The notes under the pieces were generated by a model. It saw only the letters and a program-made list of their open reading frames with translations, did not search any database and was not told where the DNA came from. From the NCBI GenBank assembly GCA_033977485.1, contig CM066994.1, positions 48,509,155-48,573,154 of the forward strand: a stretch of 64,000 nucleotides of DNA, in the 5' to 3' direction. Positions 21,198 to 33,222 of the stretch are shown here, piece by piece. The position numbers were made by a program, and so were the translations under genes. How positions within the stretch are numbered: position 1 is the first letter of the stretch; every line of letters begins with the position of its first letter. The stretch is from Hydrangea macrophylla (Eukaryota; Streptophyta; Magnoliopsida; Cornales; Hydrangeaceae).

Positions 21198-22642
21198 CTA
21201 GAAAATCAACAACTGATGGAGTGTGGAGGGAATGCAGTAATTTGGGTGTATCCAGTCTCGGCCAAGTAATGCATTATAGGCCGCCGAGGTTTCCACAATG
21301 AAAAAAGCAGTCATGACCGCTTTACTGCCAACGGTCAGTTCAAGGGGTAGGATACCCTTGGTTCTTGAAGGTGCCCCCGTGAAGCTTTGGAAATTCATTT
21401 CGGTCGGAATTAGCTCCGACTCGGACTTCTGAAGGATCCTCAACATTATTTGAGGCATAATGTTGATGGTGGACCCACCATTAACCAGGATTCTGTTTAT
21501 CGGGACTCCCTCAATATGTCCTTTCACGTATAAGGGCTTCAAATGCTGGGATATATGGTATGTTGGTTTTTCAAACACAACTTTGACTGGTCCGGTCTTT
21601 AATCCTTCCTCAGTCTGATGTCCTTTCGGCCTCAAGATAGTGGTCTTAGGCCGATCGGTCTGCCCATCGGTGGAGTCCACATTTTTGCTCGTGGCTTCCA
21701 CCACATTAGGTTTGACGGTCTCTCCCCCGTTCCAAAAAACTTCTTCTATCACGGCCGAGTCCTTGGCTAGGCCCTCTACTACATCCCCTTCCATGGCCGC
21801 TGGCTGGTCTGGCTTGGCCATGAAAGACATAGGTAATGTGAACACCATGTTAGATGACAGGCCTACCGGAATAGTCCCGAATTGAATTGGCGAGGTACTT
21901 GAGTCTAACAGATCTCCATCGGACTCCACACTCATCTTGTCCGATGTTACTCTAGATTCCTCATGTGATTTTTCTAGTCCGTCAGCCCTTGGGTGCTTAG
22001 TGGCAATGCGCATCACCCTAGTTGAGAGTCCTTGGTCACCGAACACGTTATGCTTTATGGGTGTAGGAGGGTTTCCAGCCCGATTCTTCCAGAACTGGCG
22101 TTCTTGCTCGGCCTGTCTCATTCGCTGATATCTCCTTTTCTGATACTTGCTATATTGTGGCCGTGCTGGGAATTTAGAATTTTCAGCTCTGTGCCACTTC
22201 TGATCTTCTACCCGGGGTGGTAGCACCATCCTTGGGCTCCTGTTAGAGGTTGATGCTTGCATCTGAGGCCTTGGAATTATCTGGGAACTTCTTGCCCCCA
22301 GTCGGTCGGATTCACCTTGGCCGATTTGCTGAACCAACGAAGGTTTTGCCCGCCACTCGGGCTTGGCCTGACTTTGCCAAGGCCGTGACAGCCTCTCGTA
22401 TACAAACCTTCTCGCGCTTGGTTCCCGATGTTCATGGCTTCTCGGCCTCTTACTCGGGCTCGAGACTTCTTTCTTAACATCAGCCTTGCACCTCGGGCAA
22501 AGGCCTTGTTCGATGAAATCCAGCTGTCGTAGTAGATCAGCTATCAAATTGTCGGTACTGGATCTAGCCGTTTCTTCTTCGGCCTTGTGGGCTTCTTCTT
22601 TACGCTCTTGATAGCTCCTTTGGAGGTCATGTATCGTCACTT
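21198..22642 (-). pseudogene. Tat-1 gag C-terminus and aspartic protease
   Basis: A 480-codon open stretch starts next to the end of the gag frame in another frame. Its N-terminal half is basic and Arg/Pro-rich with a 'CPRC' pair. The C-terminal 130 residues form the pepsin-like protease: 'PLYVKGHIEGVPINRIL', the active-site region and 'YNALLGRDWIH'. In the active site the expected Asp of the D-x-G-S motif is Asn ('ILVNGGSTINIMP'), a single G-to-A change, so the protease should be inactive. The Met at 22640 is just the first after the frameshift. Confidence 0.75.
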
Positions 22643-24549
22643 TCAGCCCATCAGTGGCCGAAATAGCGATTTGTTTCCCTTCCCTGTGTTTGGCACCAGT
22701 TCTCTGTCAGTCAGGTCTATCTTCGGTCTCGGCCTTGAAAGCTTGGTTAAATTGGGCATAACCATGTTAGTACTGGTAATTTGAGGAAAAGGATTTGCAT
22801 CGATCCCCATAGCCTTGTCCGAGAACTTGAAAACTCCATTCTCCACGTTTTCCAGTATAAAATTGCGAAAAACAACGCAATTGTTAGTGGAATGCTTCCA
22901 GGAATTATGCCATTTACAGTACTCTTTATTTTTTAGGTCATCGGCCTTAGGGATCCGATGACCTTCACTCAGCTTGATCACTTTATCGGCCAACAAGGCA
23001 TCGAATATTTGATCAGCCATGGTTATATCAAAAGTATAATTTTTTCCCGCCTCGAACGCCATTTTCTTTGCAGCGGCGTTGTTGTTAACAGGCTTATTCA
23101 AGGCGTTGCATATGATTGGCCGTTTGCAAATCAACTCGGCCATATCGCTTTCTACTTCAAGGTCACACTCTGCTAAGTGGACCTCATAATTAGGGTCCTT
23201 ATAATATGTCCCTTTGGAGGAGTTCTTCTTCTCCTGCTTGTCCAAAAGGATACGCTCGTAACGACCGGCCCGTGTGGCAAGCTCGAATAGGTCACGGAAG
23301 TCAGTTCCCTCAAACCTCTTGCGAAGTTCAAAGGACATGCTCCCCATGGCCATTTTAGCATACTCCTCCTCGGGCAAAACTGTCTTGCACCGATACTTTG
23401 CCTTACAGAAACGGACTATGTAGGTTTCCACGGTCTCTCCTACTAATTGCATCATCCTGTACAAATCTGCCAGCGATGTTTCGGGCTCAGTCCTATAGAA
23501 CTGGCCGTGAAATAGCTCTTCCATCCCTTGCCAAGTTAACACCGAATTGGCGGGGAGATTAACATACCACAAAAATGCCATGCCCGTTAGCGAGTTTGGG
23601 AATATTCTTAACTTTAATGGGTCGCTGTGACCCACATGGCCGCATTGAACAATAAAACGGCCATTATGCTCAACTGAAGACTGTTCACTCTCTCTAGAGA
23701 ACAGAGTGAAATTTGGTACTTTGTACCCCTGAGGAAATATGACTTGGTCAATTTCAGGGGGATACGGCGTCTGTAAGTCGGCCTCTCTAGTCTTCTCATA
23801 AACGGGCCATACTCTTCGTGTATGGCCGCCACCAACTCCTCCCTATCGATGGGTTGTGGAGCTACGTGCTGAACATTCCTCATCGGGGGTACCAACGACG
23901 GCAGTCCGTGATGTTGATTCTCATTGGCCTGATGAGGCCAAAATCCACCGTTCCTTTACTCCCCATTTGCGTGACCTAGGGGCTGTGTGTGGCCGACTGA
24001 ACTTTCAGTATGGCCTGTAGACCTACCAAAACCTGGTGTCGCCAATCCGTTGGGATCGGTGACTATCACTCCGCTAGGCATACCGGTCTGTGACTTAGAT
24101 TGCTTGCCTGAGCCATTACCATCCCTAAGGTTCGGGAAGATGTAGGGTGGGTCCTTCAGCTTATCGGACTCAAGTAATATGCCGGAGCTCGATACATGGA
24201 CTTGCCCTTTGCTGGCTCTGGCCTTATAGGTCTCTATCAGCCTTTCGATCGTTTCCGTCAGGCGGTCTAACTTTGTGTGGGTGGTCCTTGTCTCTAAGAC
24301 CAGATCAGCTTGACTTTTATGAACATCGGCCGTTTGGTTGATGACCGATTTCAGATTGCCCGTTGATCCTATGAGCGCGTTGTATTCTTGCCACATGGGC
24401 TCAACGTTTGTTCTCACGGCTTCTGAAATTGCCTCAAGCGTGATACCGCCATCTTGTGGAGAATGGCCGGTGCTTTCCTCCACAGGTGGGTCCATGGGAG
24501 GATCGTCTTGGCCGTTCTTCATCGCCTGTTTGTCTTTCTTCGGAGGCAT
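22643..24549 (-). pseudogene. Tat-1 gag
   Basis: Capsid/nucleocapsid precursor. The start ATG at 24549 ('MPPKKDKQ') lies about 15 bp beyond the primer site. A TAA at 23956 and a frameshift near 23690 split the frame. The retrotransposon gag domain is clear at 23650-23200 ('HSDPLKLRIFPNSLTGMAFLWY', 'WQGMEELFHGQFYRTE'). Further on 'KYCKWHNSWKHSTNNC' is the Cys/His-rich element usual in Tat gag. The frame ends at 22643 after another shift. Confidence 0.82.
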
Positions 24550-24565
24550 GGTTTAACACTGTGGG

Positions 24566-24583
24566 TCCCACCAGGCGTGCCAA
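24566..24583 (-). other. Primer binding site of Tat-1
   Basis: Next to the 5' LTR the minus strand reads TGGCACGCCTGGTGGGAC, starting with the TGG complementary to a tRNA CCA end. I do not assign the tRNA species with confidence. Confidence 0.7.
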
Positions 24584-24586
24584 AAA

Positions 24587-25715
24587 CGTTTGCTGTAATT
24601 TGCGCGGGCATGCCAGAACCAACAGTAGTTCGGTGTGTGTGTGTATGCGTGCAAACTAATTTCCTATCTAGTTGTGTGAATGATACACAAGGCTTGATGA
24701 ATCTGAGTTCTAAATAGAATAATTGTGTACAGTGAGTAGGAAAGTACCCTCACCGTAAGTTCTTTAGCAGTACTGAAGCGCACAAGCTAAATAGTGTCGA
24801 GTTTAACAGGTAAACACTCATAAACGGTTTAATAAAACGAAGATTTTATTAAGTGTTTGAAAAAAATAAACAGATCTAAAGAACAAACCAGTACAGGCTG
24901 ATTATCCAAAAGAACAAAAAGAAAATAACAAAAAGGACAGACCTATTTGCTATGGAGGTTGAAAAACATAAAGACTTAAGAGAGTGCTTTGAATGCTTCG
25001 AATGCAGTGTGTATGCTGTTACGAGATGACGCGGAGTCCCCTGACTGCTTGGCCTGCCTGCATATTTATAGCGGCCTTAGATGATTCCTAATTGGACAAG
25101 AATTCCTTAGCTTGCACCCCAAGCTGCTTGACTGATTGGCTGACTAGCTGATTAGTCCTTATTCGGATTCTGATTGAATGAATCCCTTTAATTTAGGGAT
25201 CAAACGCCTAAATCCAGCTGGACACGATCAGATTCCTTTCCTACACGGACTCTTGTTTCCAAAACTCTGAGATGACGTCATCCTGACAGCTGTGGATGGC
25301 ACCGCCTTCTCCTTTCAGTCCACCGGCCTCGTCACTTATTCTCCTGGATGAATCGGACTCTACCTGTTTCCATGCTTTTCCTTATGCCCGATTACCTTTC
25401 TTCAAACGCCCATGGTCAATCGGACTGTAACTCCCATCTTTCATTACACGGTGTCCGATTGGGCTTCGTGTTGCTTCATTTCACCATCGGGCTATCAGCG
25501 CATTGGGTTATATTTTCCCAAAGCCCGATAATCCTCACACATGTTCAATTTTTCCATCAGGCTCTCCTTCTCACACCCAATAGCCTTGTACCTATTATCA
25601 GTCTCACGTCTTCGTTTAAGTCCGACGAGTCATCCATTCCTTAACCCGGCCTCCCCTCTATTCAGTTCCACACAACTCGGGCTCAAAAACCATTGACGGT
25701 TTTTGGGTGCAAACA
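24587..25715 (-). repeat. 5' LTR of Tat-1
   Basis: 1129 bp long, matching 6704-7832 with scattered base changes. The edge at 24587 has CG where the other LTR has TG. A minus-strand TATAAATA lies at 25063-25070, and the GCCCGAT-type motif array lies upstream at about 25345-25585. Confidence 0.95.
25063..25070 (-). promoter_or_regulatory. TATA box of the Tat-1 5' LTR
   Basis: TATAAATA on the minus strand. Transcription would start roughly 30 bp further on and give about 450 bp of leader before the LTR edge. The same box is in the 3' LTR at 7180-7187. Confidence 0.55.
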
Positions 25716-26150
25716 GGAAGTAGCTAGATTTCTGGCGAGGAGTGGTAGTCGTCGAACTATAGGTGAGGCACGAATGGTGGTCATCGGAGGTGTCATGGGT
25801 GATGGTCGTCGGAGGTAGCATGTGTGGTGGTCGTCGAGGTTTCATGGGTGGTGGTTATTGGACATGGTTGAGGTGGTAGTTGCTGCAGTTCGTAAGAGTA
25901 GAGGTCACCAGAGATCAGGTGAGGCAGTGGTGGTGGTCGCGGGAGTTGTGAGGCAGTGGTGGTGAGGACACAAATTAATTTGACTTATCCTTCGTAGTAA
26001 GTCACTTTAAAAATTGGATTTAAGAGTAATTATAAATTCTCTACGTTAATAGTAAATCCCCCTATATTCATTTATTCAGCCACTTCATACATAAAGTCAA
26101 TTAGTGGGCCACAATTGGATGATTAATTGGGCCATTACATGATTTGGCTC
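25716..26150. other. Host sequence between Tat-1 and Ath-1, GGT-rich
   Basis: Starts with GGAAG, the right target duplication of Tat-1. Bases 25730-25980 are dense in GGTGGT/GTCGT words, the strand complement of the CCA-rich block left of Tat-1. The rest is AT-rich. The last five bases, GGCTC (26146-26150), are the left target duplication of Ath-1. No gene is recognised. Confidence 0.6.
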
Positions 26151-27787
26151 TGACACGTGAAAAATCTTGTGCGCTCTTGTGCAACACCCAAGTGTAGGTG
26201 GACGTGCAAGTAGTAACTGGTAAGACCAGGTCGATCCCACAGGGAAGGTGTTGACCTATTGAATTAGACTATCCTCAAAGAAAACAAAATAAAATGAATA
26301 AGATTGAACGATGGTGCAGAACACAAAGTTCCACAACTACGATTACTAATAAAAAAATTAAGATTAAATTAACGATCTAACTAGCTAATTAAACCAGTAC
26401 TCTAAATTAGGATGTTTAACTTTAAGAAGAAAGTGTTGGGATTACACGAATCCGCAGTAATCTAGCTGTCTACCATGCAGTTGCCTTGAAGCACAACGGA
26501 GTACATTACCCACAGTTTTCCGTATTCCTCTAAAGATGGAGAATCCATGGCCCTTTCATGACCGGGACCATATCATCACAATTAAATTAAAATACGTAAA
26601 AAGCTGTTTAATCCAATAGTTAAGACTCGCATCCTCAATGGTGTTAGCATTGAAGATGGTTTGCAAAATGTATTGAAAGAAAATGCCTTAGGGCCTTAGT
26701 TTTAAAAACTGTTTTGACAGACTGAGCATTTTTTGGGACAGAATGATAACAAATCTTAAAACAAAAAGGTCCTGGAATACTGCAGGGAACATCCTCAAGA
26801 ATCAGGGAGTTCGATCGATCGACGCGCTTTCGATCGATCGAAGACCTTCATCCCTCAATCGATCGAACTGACTTCGATCGCTTGACTGTCTCTGGTTTGA
26901 TCGATCGAACTAACTTCGATCGATCGAACACAGCGATTATCCTGCTGCATGGCAGAAGCTGGAGATCACTGTTTCATCATGTTCTCCCAACCTGGGACTA
27001 CTCAGACATCGTCTGGAGTGTCACAGATTGATATTTAACGTAAGAAAACATTAGAACCTTGTTTGGTTGCAAATTTTTCATGAAAACTATAAAAACTATG
27101 GATTCGAGAATATCTAGCATACAATACCACAAGATGAACGATTAAACTACGACTACAAAGTGCAGAATGTAAATAAGCAATATATAAATAACCTGAAACG
27201 AAGAGTACTTGTCTTAACTTAGTGAAATCCGGTTCACAACGCAAAAACTCAATGAAAAACCTACAAAACACAAGCAAACTCTCTATCTCTCTCTCTAAAA
27301 CTGTAAAAATGTAAAGTGGGCGTCCCTCTGGACGTATACAATACACCTATATATAAGAAAACCAAAGAACTAGGGTTAAAAACCCGCATCTGCTGCGCAC
27401 ACGAATGTTATTGAAAATACCCCGTTCGATCGATCGAACTGCTCTCGATCGATCGAACCCTTGAGCCTCAAACGCTTCAACGTTCTTTAAGCGATCGAAC
27501 GCTCGATTGATCGAACTGGGTTAGATCGATCGAACTCCAAATTTCAGCTTTGACTTCTCTTGTTTCCATTCCAGCATTCCATTTATCCTGATGTCCATCT
27601 GTTTGGTCCACACAGCAGTGATCTGCACAAACAACAGCTAAAACAATACACTTTATCATAGATTAATCATATTGTATGAAAATTAGCCTTGCAATGCAAA
27701 TTGCAGATAAAACGGGAAGTTGTGATGAAAACTAATACAATTCTTCCTTTTAGCGCGGTTGTATTTTACAAATACCCCCGCTTTGCA
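26151..27787 (-). repeat. 3' LTR of Ath-1
   Basis: 1637 bp, TG...CA, nearly identical to 39046-40662 and to 47167-48803. It is 20 bp longer than the 5' LTR, mostly from one extra palindrome-containing repeat unit near 26905-26930. The minus-strand TATA box is at 27348-27356, with palindrome clusters at 27424-27540 (upstream) and 26808-26935 (downstream). Confidence 0.95.
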
Positions 27788-27798
27788 CAACCCCCAAC
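27788..27798 (-). other. Polypurine tract of Ath-1
   Basis: The minus strand reads GTTGGGGGTTG directly before the 3' LTR. NA-1 has the same type of tract (17117-17126). Confidence 0.7.
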
Positions 27799-29911
27799 TA
27801 GCTTATTGCTAGTCCCTAGCGATAAAGCAAAAATAAAATAAATTAAAAACTCCTAAACTAATACTACCACAGCTAAGAAAACAAAGGAAAACTAAAAAAA
27901 AATCCTAACTAAGATAGAAAGAAAGATCCTAACTCACTTTCGCAGGAATCGCGGTTGCATTTAGCAAATGCAACAAGCCGTTAAACCCCTAGGTTCCCCC
28001 TAGTGGACGAGTGTTGTCTCGTGAGGGTTTGCAGTGAATATACCCACAAAATTCTCCAATTTTAAGCTCAAAAAAAAATTTAGAATAACTTGTAGAATTC
28101 CCCCTTCCATTGAATTGTTAATTTAGCTCTACAATAATATACTATCCTCTATCAACCCATGAAAGAGACCCACATGCTCCCCTATATCACCAAGTAAAAT
28201 ATAACAAATGTATCACCATCATGCACCCGTGTGTGTGTGAATTTAACAACTATGCATCCAACCCTATGAAGAGTTATCTAGACTATTGTACTTTGGGAAA
28301 CTTGCAGTTTTAGCTCAATTCTCACATTGGTCACACTAAAAAAGAACGTCTCTCTGAAACTTGCTTTACAATGATCGCACATCGTATGAAAGCTTTGATA
28401 AGGATGATATTCTAAGTGCTAATGCTTTCATACTTGACTCTATGAAAAACGGACATTTAAGAGTGTATAGTCTCAGGAATGGAACACTACTTACTAGAGG
28501 AGCGAAATACCGTGGATAACTCAACTCACACTTCCATGTTCAAATCAATTGTTGAGAATCTTCAAGACTTTGAATTGCGGCTTTTATTTAGTAGGGGGGA
28601 GTGTTGTAGAGAAGAGTGTGCTTTTTAGTATGTAATGGAATTTCAACTTCTCTTTTTATTCTTTATTCTTTTCTCCACCCAATCTCCCATTCATTTCATA
28701 TGCTCTTTTTCTCTTCTCCTTCATTCATCATTTTTTTTTTTAATAACCTGAACGTCCCACAACTACTTCCTTCCATTACACATACTTTGATGACTCATTC
28801 TCAACAGATATATCAAACGGCTCAATGAGGTCAAGATATAGATCACGGGTATGGATTCTTGTGATTACATTGGAAATATTTAATTGGTGTGGGATCAGGG
28901 ATGAAACAATTCAATGAATGTAAGTGAAAATTATATCAGGTAATAGAATGGGTAAACGATGGCTTGAATCATTTTCTCAACTTTCAATTTTTAGCACTTA
29001 AGTGTTCATTGAGTGTAATTGGTAAATCCTGAACGTTCTCCTCTAACAAACAGTCAAAACTTTTAAAGAAAACTGAGACTTAACAACGAATTCACCAAGT
29101 ATATGCAAGAAAGACCATTCGATAATATATGAGAATCCCCTCAGAAATGACGATTGGCTCAATAGCTCACAAAGGGTTATTAGCTTCCACTACTTGTTCT
29201 TTTCGCACAATATTCATATTAACTCAATTTTCAGGTTTTCTACATAGCTGCCAATTAGTGTGCAAAAGTGTTGGGTACATAATAGCTTCACAAATGCAAT
29301 TCATTTCAGTAATACAGAAAACGCGTGGATTTAATCCATGAAAAGATGAGAATACTACAAATGTGTCATTGTCTAATCAACAAGCAGGAGAGATTATTCA
29401 GAGTTATTCTAACAATACGATTCAATATTAAAAATTTCAAAATTTTCAAATTTTCAAATTTTAAAGTGGTTTAACAGACTGTGTTCTCATTAAATAAATT
29501 TACAACATATCCAAGTGCAAAATCTGATCATTACGGTTGTATACCTATCTATTATCTCCTACCCCCAACTGAAAACAACAAAGTCCCCAGAAGTTGATTT
29601 TCAATAAATAAAATAGATGGGTATCACCTGTATGGAGCAAATTGATGATCGCAAGCATAGCAACCTAGTATAGAAAAGTAGAACACAATCTCCAAAACAA
29701 CCAGGATCAATAGGTAAAAGTAACACAATAAAAACATGATCCAAACAATCTAAACCACTGTAATATGAATAGAATAAAATACAAGCAGTAGAAATACTGT
29801 CCATACAGAACCAAACTACCAAATAAATCCAACCAAAACATCCAAACAACATATCCAAAAGTCAGTACAATACTAACCAAAAACACAAAAACACCACCTC
29901 CACAACCAAAA
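27799..29911 (-). other. 3' non-coding region of Ath-1
   Basis: About 2.1 kb between the envelope-position ORF and the polypurine tract. The end near the tract (27795-28040) matches the equivalent end of NA-1 in inverted orientation. A pyrimidine-rich plus-strand stretch lies at 28640-28760. Short open frames here are not conserved in type and look accidental. Confidence 0.6.
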
Positions 29912-31027
29912 CTAATCGACCCCGGACGGTGCATCATCAGCTACATCAGAAGGGATATCAATGGGAGCAGGCGGCAACGAGGTAGTAGCAGGGGCAGCAG
30001 CAGATGGATCGGCAAGTGGTGGATCGGCTGCAGCAGAAGAAGTGGATGGACCTGTAGTAGTAGGAGTAGCAACATATGATGGATCGGCAGTAGGCGGAGC
30101 AGCCGGGGCCATCGATGGATGCTGAGTAGAGTGAACAGCCTGATCAACCCCAATCTGAATCAATATGGACTCCAGCAAGGTCTGCAGATGGTCCATCCGG
30201 CCCTCAAGTCTAATCCTGGCCTCTCTCTCCTCCAATAGTAGCGCGTGAACTGTCGGGAGAGGCACAGAAGAAGAAGACTCTCCCTGGGCCTGAGTCTGCG
30301 ACCGCTGTCGCAGTTCAAACTGCCAAACCGCCGCAACTGGATCATCGTCATCATCATCGGAATCAAGCTCCTCCACCTCGGTGGGTGTCCCTGAAGCTCC
30401 CGCCTCCATGTCCATCCCACCACGCCTCTTCCTCTTCCCCCTCACCTTCGCTGTCCCTTTCCCCTTTCGCTTCCTCTTCTGGGCATCGGAGCGGCGAGCC
30501 GCCGCCTCGCTAAAACGGTGGGGAGAAGGGCGAACATCATCTCCAGCAAGCACGGGAAAACCGGCATCAGCCATAACCCTCTGAATAGCCCAAGCACCCT
30601 TCAGGTGCTTCTTAGACGAGATAAACCGGGTGGGGTGGACCATAAAGTCAATATAGAGGCGTGGAATGCAAACTGGCTGTCCCGTCCCCACTGCATATAA
30701 GACTCGCGCATACCAAGCCGCGATCTTCTCTCGATAGGAAGTCACTAGGAGGCAGTTGCTGAGGACCAGGTGGATCATGTGGTAGCCATCAGTGAGAAAG
30801 TGGTCCTCAATCAAAGCTTCGCCATCCCAAGACGGAACGGCGCCTCTAGTGAGCTCACAGATAATAGTGGATGGTGGGGTCACTGGTGCATCAGGCCGGT
30901 GGGGGCAAACATAATCAGATACCTCTGGTACCCCCAACGCGGCTGAAACGGTAGTGGGAATGATGATGAACGGGCGACTCTGGAAAAAAGCATGGTAGGT
31001 GAATGGTGCAACCGGGTTGCGGATCAT
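29912..31027 (-). CDS. Envelope-position ORF of Ath-1 (putative plant transposon protein domain)
   Basis: 371 codons, open throughout. The N-terminal half contains 'YHMIHLVLSNCLLVTSYREK' and 'WYARVLYAVGTGQPVCIP', typical of the 'putative plant transposon protein' domain found downstream of pol in Athila elements. A strongly basic block follows ('KRKRKGKGTAKVRGKRKRR'), which could be a nuclear localisation or nucleic-acid binding segment, then an acidic run 'EELDSDDDDDDP' and a helical stretch. The C-terminal third is Pro/Ala/Ser/Thr-rich. No signal peptide or membrane segment is visible, so it does not look like a classical envelope protein. The true N-terminus may lie upstream: related proteins are longer, and 31028-31450 reads on in other frames. 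Confidence 0.65.
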   Translation of the reverse strand: MIRNPVAPFTYHAFFQSRPFIIIPTTVSAALGVPEVSDYVCPHRPDAPVTPPSTIICELTRGAVPSWDGEALIEDHFLTDGYHMIHLVLSNCLLVTSYREKIAAWYARVLYAVGTGQPVCIPRLYIDFMVHPTRFISSKKHLKGAWAIQRVMADAGFPVLAGDDVRPSPHRFSEAAARRSDAQKRKRKGKGTAKVRGKRKRRGGMDMEAGASGTPTEVEELDSDDDDDDPVAAVWQFELRQRSQTQAQGESSSSVPLPTVHALLLEEREARIRLEGRMDHLQTLLESILIQIGVDQAVHSTQHPSMAPAAPPTADPSYVATPTTTGPSTSSAAADPPLADPSAAAPATTSLPPAPIDIPSDVADDAPSGVD

Positions 31028-31378
31028 AGTCGCACATGCACCTCGAATTCAGGATAGATTGACACTCTTGGCCAATGAAAGGAGATGGAACCAATGAGGC
31101 ATAGAACGGATCCGTGTCAGGAACCATGGGCTCTCCGACCAGATGTGCTCAATAGGGCGCTCGATCATCACCATCCGTGCCTGAAAATGCTACTCATACC
31201 ATAGCCTGTCCTCGTCATTCCGGAACCCATGTGCGGGTACCGGATCTGGTATAATAAGGTTGATGGGCTTGGACTTATGATAGCCCGTCACTGGATTCAT
31301 TGCGGCAGCTCTGAAAATAAGACACAACATGACACAGATAAGAACAGGGAGAAAAAGAAACAAAACTGCCACTGCTTG

Positions 31379-31960
31379 AGTTCGATCGATTGAACTGGGT
31401 TCGATCGATTGAACTGGAGTAGGCTTCGATCGCTTGAACATTGTTCGATCGCTCGAACAGTTCCCCTTCGATCGCTCGAAATCAGTTCAAGCGATCGAAC
31501 ACAGCGATGTGCAGCGATCGCAGAAACGTAAAGGAAATGAAAAGTACACAAACAATGAACTATCAAAAGGAAAGCCTAGGACCAAGGGGACACCCCCTTG
31601 GGATTTTCTAACACAATCATTAAGGAAATGTAAGACAAAAACAAGTGGAGCCTACCTTGGTGTAGAAATACACAGTGGAGGTGGAGGGGATGATGAGATG
31701 ATTAGAGGGGTGATCTGGGCGTCTTATTGAGTGCAAGGACACGAAAATTGCCGAGTCGCCCACCCCTCTGTGCTCGAGCGCTTGAATGTGTGTAACTGAG
31801 GGAAATGAAGAGGTGTTCTGAAGACGCCTCATTTAAATGCTGAGTTCGATCGATCGAACTATGGTCGAGCGATCGAAAACAAATCCCGCAATCGATTGAA
31901 AAGAAAATGCAAGCGCTTGAACATCCAGGTTTCGATCGATCAAAATGGGTTCGATCGATC
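31379..31960. repeat. Palindrome cluster in the Ath-1 envelope region
   Basis: TTCGATCGATCGAA and variants (TTCGATCGCTTGAA, GCGATCGAAC and others) occur about ten times at 31379-31510 and 31845-31965. They are the same words that fill the LTRs of Ath-1 and NA-1. Here they sit in spacers on both sides of a non-coding segment upstream of the envelope-position ORF. Confidence 0.8.
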
Positions 31961-32643
31961 GAACAAAAAATTTTTTGAATTCAATGGGAACCATGAACCA
32001 CATCACACCCAACTATCAAAAACAATTCTGGACATGCAGAGAGACTGAAAAGCAGTTGAATTACAGGCATGTAGAACAAGAATTCATCCTCAGAATAGAA
32101 AATTGCAATTTATATAGAAATAACACGTTATGATTGCATCCAAATTGCAACATTATTTTCTCCAACTGTGTTTAAGACCTTATTTAACTAAAGAAGACCA
32201 AAAATAAAACTAAAACCAATAAAATTCTGTCAAGGATTACACCTCAGTCGATAAACAAAAGATGAAATGAACGGAAACAACTGAAATGCAGCACTAATCT
32301 TCGAGTATAAAGATTTCCTCTTCCACAATCTCTTCATAACCCGCCGAATTTTCAGAAGTGAAGTCCAAACTTGATGATTCCCTTTCCCAGAACAATCGAA
32401 AAGCAGCAAGGATATCATCACACAAGTCTGGCGTCTCCAAAGAATTGAAAGCCCATGCAAGAGGTGATCCGGATGGAGACATGGATAAAGGGGTATAATT
32501 TCGCAACGGACTGTCCTCTCGCGGCGGAGTGTGTGGGGGCCTTATGTAGGGCCCAAGACCATGAATCAGTTGATGTGGGAGGAATACCGGAATACCATTT
32601 AGGAACATAGTGACAATCCTGGACAAAAGACAACAAACCGAAA

Positions 32644-33222
32644 TTAAAATAACAGAACACAAGAAACACGGATTAACACGAAAAGAAAAACAATGAACAG
32701 AAACAAAAAAATACAAAGAAATGTGACAAGTTCCAACCTCACTATTGGCATAGGTTCCCAAAATGCACTGGCTGGTAAGGGGCATTGGAGCCTGAATAGC
32801 AGGAAGCTCAGGTGCACATAGCGGTATGGGACCAACTCAGGAACAAGGAAATCATCCACGAAAACAAAGATGGCATTATGGCGGTCTGGGACGACATCCT
32901 GGAGGTCATGATCTTCCCATGGCTCCCACATATCATCATTTTCCCATTGGGCCATGAGTGCATCATCCACCATTAGTCCCATGTACAGGTCTTCTTCCTC
33001 CTCCACATCATCGTCATCCTGAAATCCCATATTTTCGTATGGATTGATGTCCAGGAGGGCTGGTGGATATGGAATGTACCCTTGAGCAGCATCAATGAGA
33101 GAATGAGCTTCAGGATCTTGATGAAGCAAGGGGCATGGTGTGAGTTCACCCTCAGTCCAGGTGCCACAACGACATTCTGAATCAGCCCAAGAACCGACAG
33201 AATGAACATCATCCCCTCGCAT
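32644..33222 (-). CDS. ORF between integrase and envelope-position ORF of Ath-1
   Basis: 192 codons starting about 160 bp after the integrase stop. The middle is very acidic ('MGFQDDDDVEEEEDLYMGL'). The C-terminal 35 residues are hydrophobic (Phe/Leu/Ile/Val-rich), possibly a membrane anchor. No family is recognised. The hydrophobic tail may be read-through into an intron, because GT/AG signals are present nearby. Treat as hypothetical. Confidence 0.35.
   Translation of the reverse strand: MRGDDVHSVGSWADSECRCGTWTEGELTPCPLLHQDPEAHSLIDAAQGYIPYPPALLDINPYENMGFQDDDDVEEEEDLYMGLMVDDALMAQWENDDMWEPWEDHDLQDVVPDRHNAIFVFVDDFLVPELVPYRYVHLSFLLFRLQCPLPASAFWEPMPIVRLELVTFLCIFLFLFIVFLFVLIRVSCVLLF

Larger units (their letters stand above)
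6704..25715 (-). mobile_element. Tat-1: Tat-lineage Ty3/gypsy LTR retrotransposon with antisense gene
   Basis: This 19.0 kb element has two 1129-bp LTRs (6704-7832 and 24587-25715) flanked by the perfect duplication GGAAG. It reads on the minus strand: 5' LTR, primer site, gag, protease, reverse transcriptase, RNase H, a second RNase H-like domain, integrase, then an extra gene on the opposite strand, polypurine tract and 3' LTR. The second RNase H between reverse transcriptase and integrase is the hallmark of the Tat lineage. NA-1 (13144-18970) is inserted in that domain. Stops and frameshifts in gag, protease, reverse transcriptase and integrase regions show that it is no longer autonomous. 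Confidence 0.93.

Noticed and set aside
27035..27346. 103-codon minus-strand frame repeated at 39910 and 48051
   Set aside because: It is part of the Ath-1-type LTR leader and repeats only because the LTR repeats.
26808..27540. Regularly spaced GATCGATC words as a CRISPR-like array
   Set aside because: Spacing is irregular, the repeats are short palindromes, and the context is a plant LTR.
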